A stretch of DNA of 6,138 nucleotides, taken from the NCBI GenBank assembly GCA_003354225.1, contig PIVH01000357.1, positions 1 through 6,138 of the forward strand, written 5' to 3'. The translations under genes and the position numbers were made by a program. Under the pieces are notes generated by a model, which ran no database searches, was not told the origin of the DNA, and saw only the letters and a list, made by a program, of their open reading frames with translations. Shown here one piece after another: positions 6,126 through 6,138 of this stretch. The stretch comes from Globobulimina sp. Lineage: Eukaryota > Foraminifera > Rotaliida. Position 1 is the first letter of the stretch. Each line of letters opens with the position of its first letter.

Positions 6126-6138
6126 TTACTAAATACAT

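Noticed and set aside
1-6138. LTR retrotransposon, retrovirus-like element or bacterial retroelement (retron, group II intron, DGR)
   Set aside because: RT blocks, FADD box, APE endonuclease and C-terminal CCHC are those of a LINE. No LTRs, protease, integrase, maturase, msr/msd or template-repeat pairs are visible.
1-6138. CRISPR array, tRNA or rRNA genes
   Set aside because: No regularly spaced short repeats other than the two 158-bp-offset 3' units, and no cloverleaf or rRNA-like conserved stretches were found.

Overview
The window is almost entirely one non-LTR retrotransposon (LINE) on the + strand. It belongs broadly to the I/Jockey/R1/Tad-like elements, which carry an apurinic-endonuclease-type nuclease, a reverse transcriptase, an RNase H and a C-terminal CCHC motif. 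The coding strand is strongly A-rich and G-poor, Asn and Lys are abundant, and ORF2 has an A at -3 and G at +4 around its ATG. This points to an AT-rich eukaryotic nuclear genome using the standard code (a protist or AT-rich fungus is plausible). The sequence alone does not fix the host. I see no bacterial features: no Shine-Dalgarno sites, operons, tRNA or rRNA.

Layout. Positions 3-1061 hold the 3' part of ORF1, open to the left window edge, so its start and the element's 5' end lie outside. ORF1 has a Cys/His cluster, a low-complexity acidic middle and a very basic tail, as expected of an RNA-packaging ORF1 protein, but no standard zinc knuckle. Positions 1062-1458 are an unusually long inter-ORF region ending in a G-poor A/C-rich leader. 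Positions 1459-5784 are an uninterrupted 1441-codon ORF2: endonuclease, basic hinge, reverse transcriptase, Asn-rich linker, RNase H, CCHC. All expected catalytic residues are present. Positions 5785-6138 are the 3' region: a perfect 9-bp inverted repeat right after a double stop, an AATAAA, then two copies of a ~90-bp unit at a 158-bp period. Each copy contains a small stem-loop and ends in a poly(A) run.

How the parts would work together (known for the family, inferred here): ORF1 protein coats the element RNA. ORF2 nicks the target with its endonuclease, primes cDNA synthesis on the RNA 3' end with its RT, and can remove RNA from the hybrid with its RNase H. The repeated, A-tailed 3' unit with a conserved hairpin is a candidate RT recognition or termination region. 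The most interesting signals beyond a textbook LINE are the duplicated 3' unit with a covarying stem, the cellular-type RNase H signature, the non-standard ORF1 and the long inter-ORF leader.
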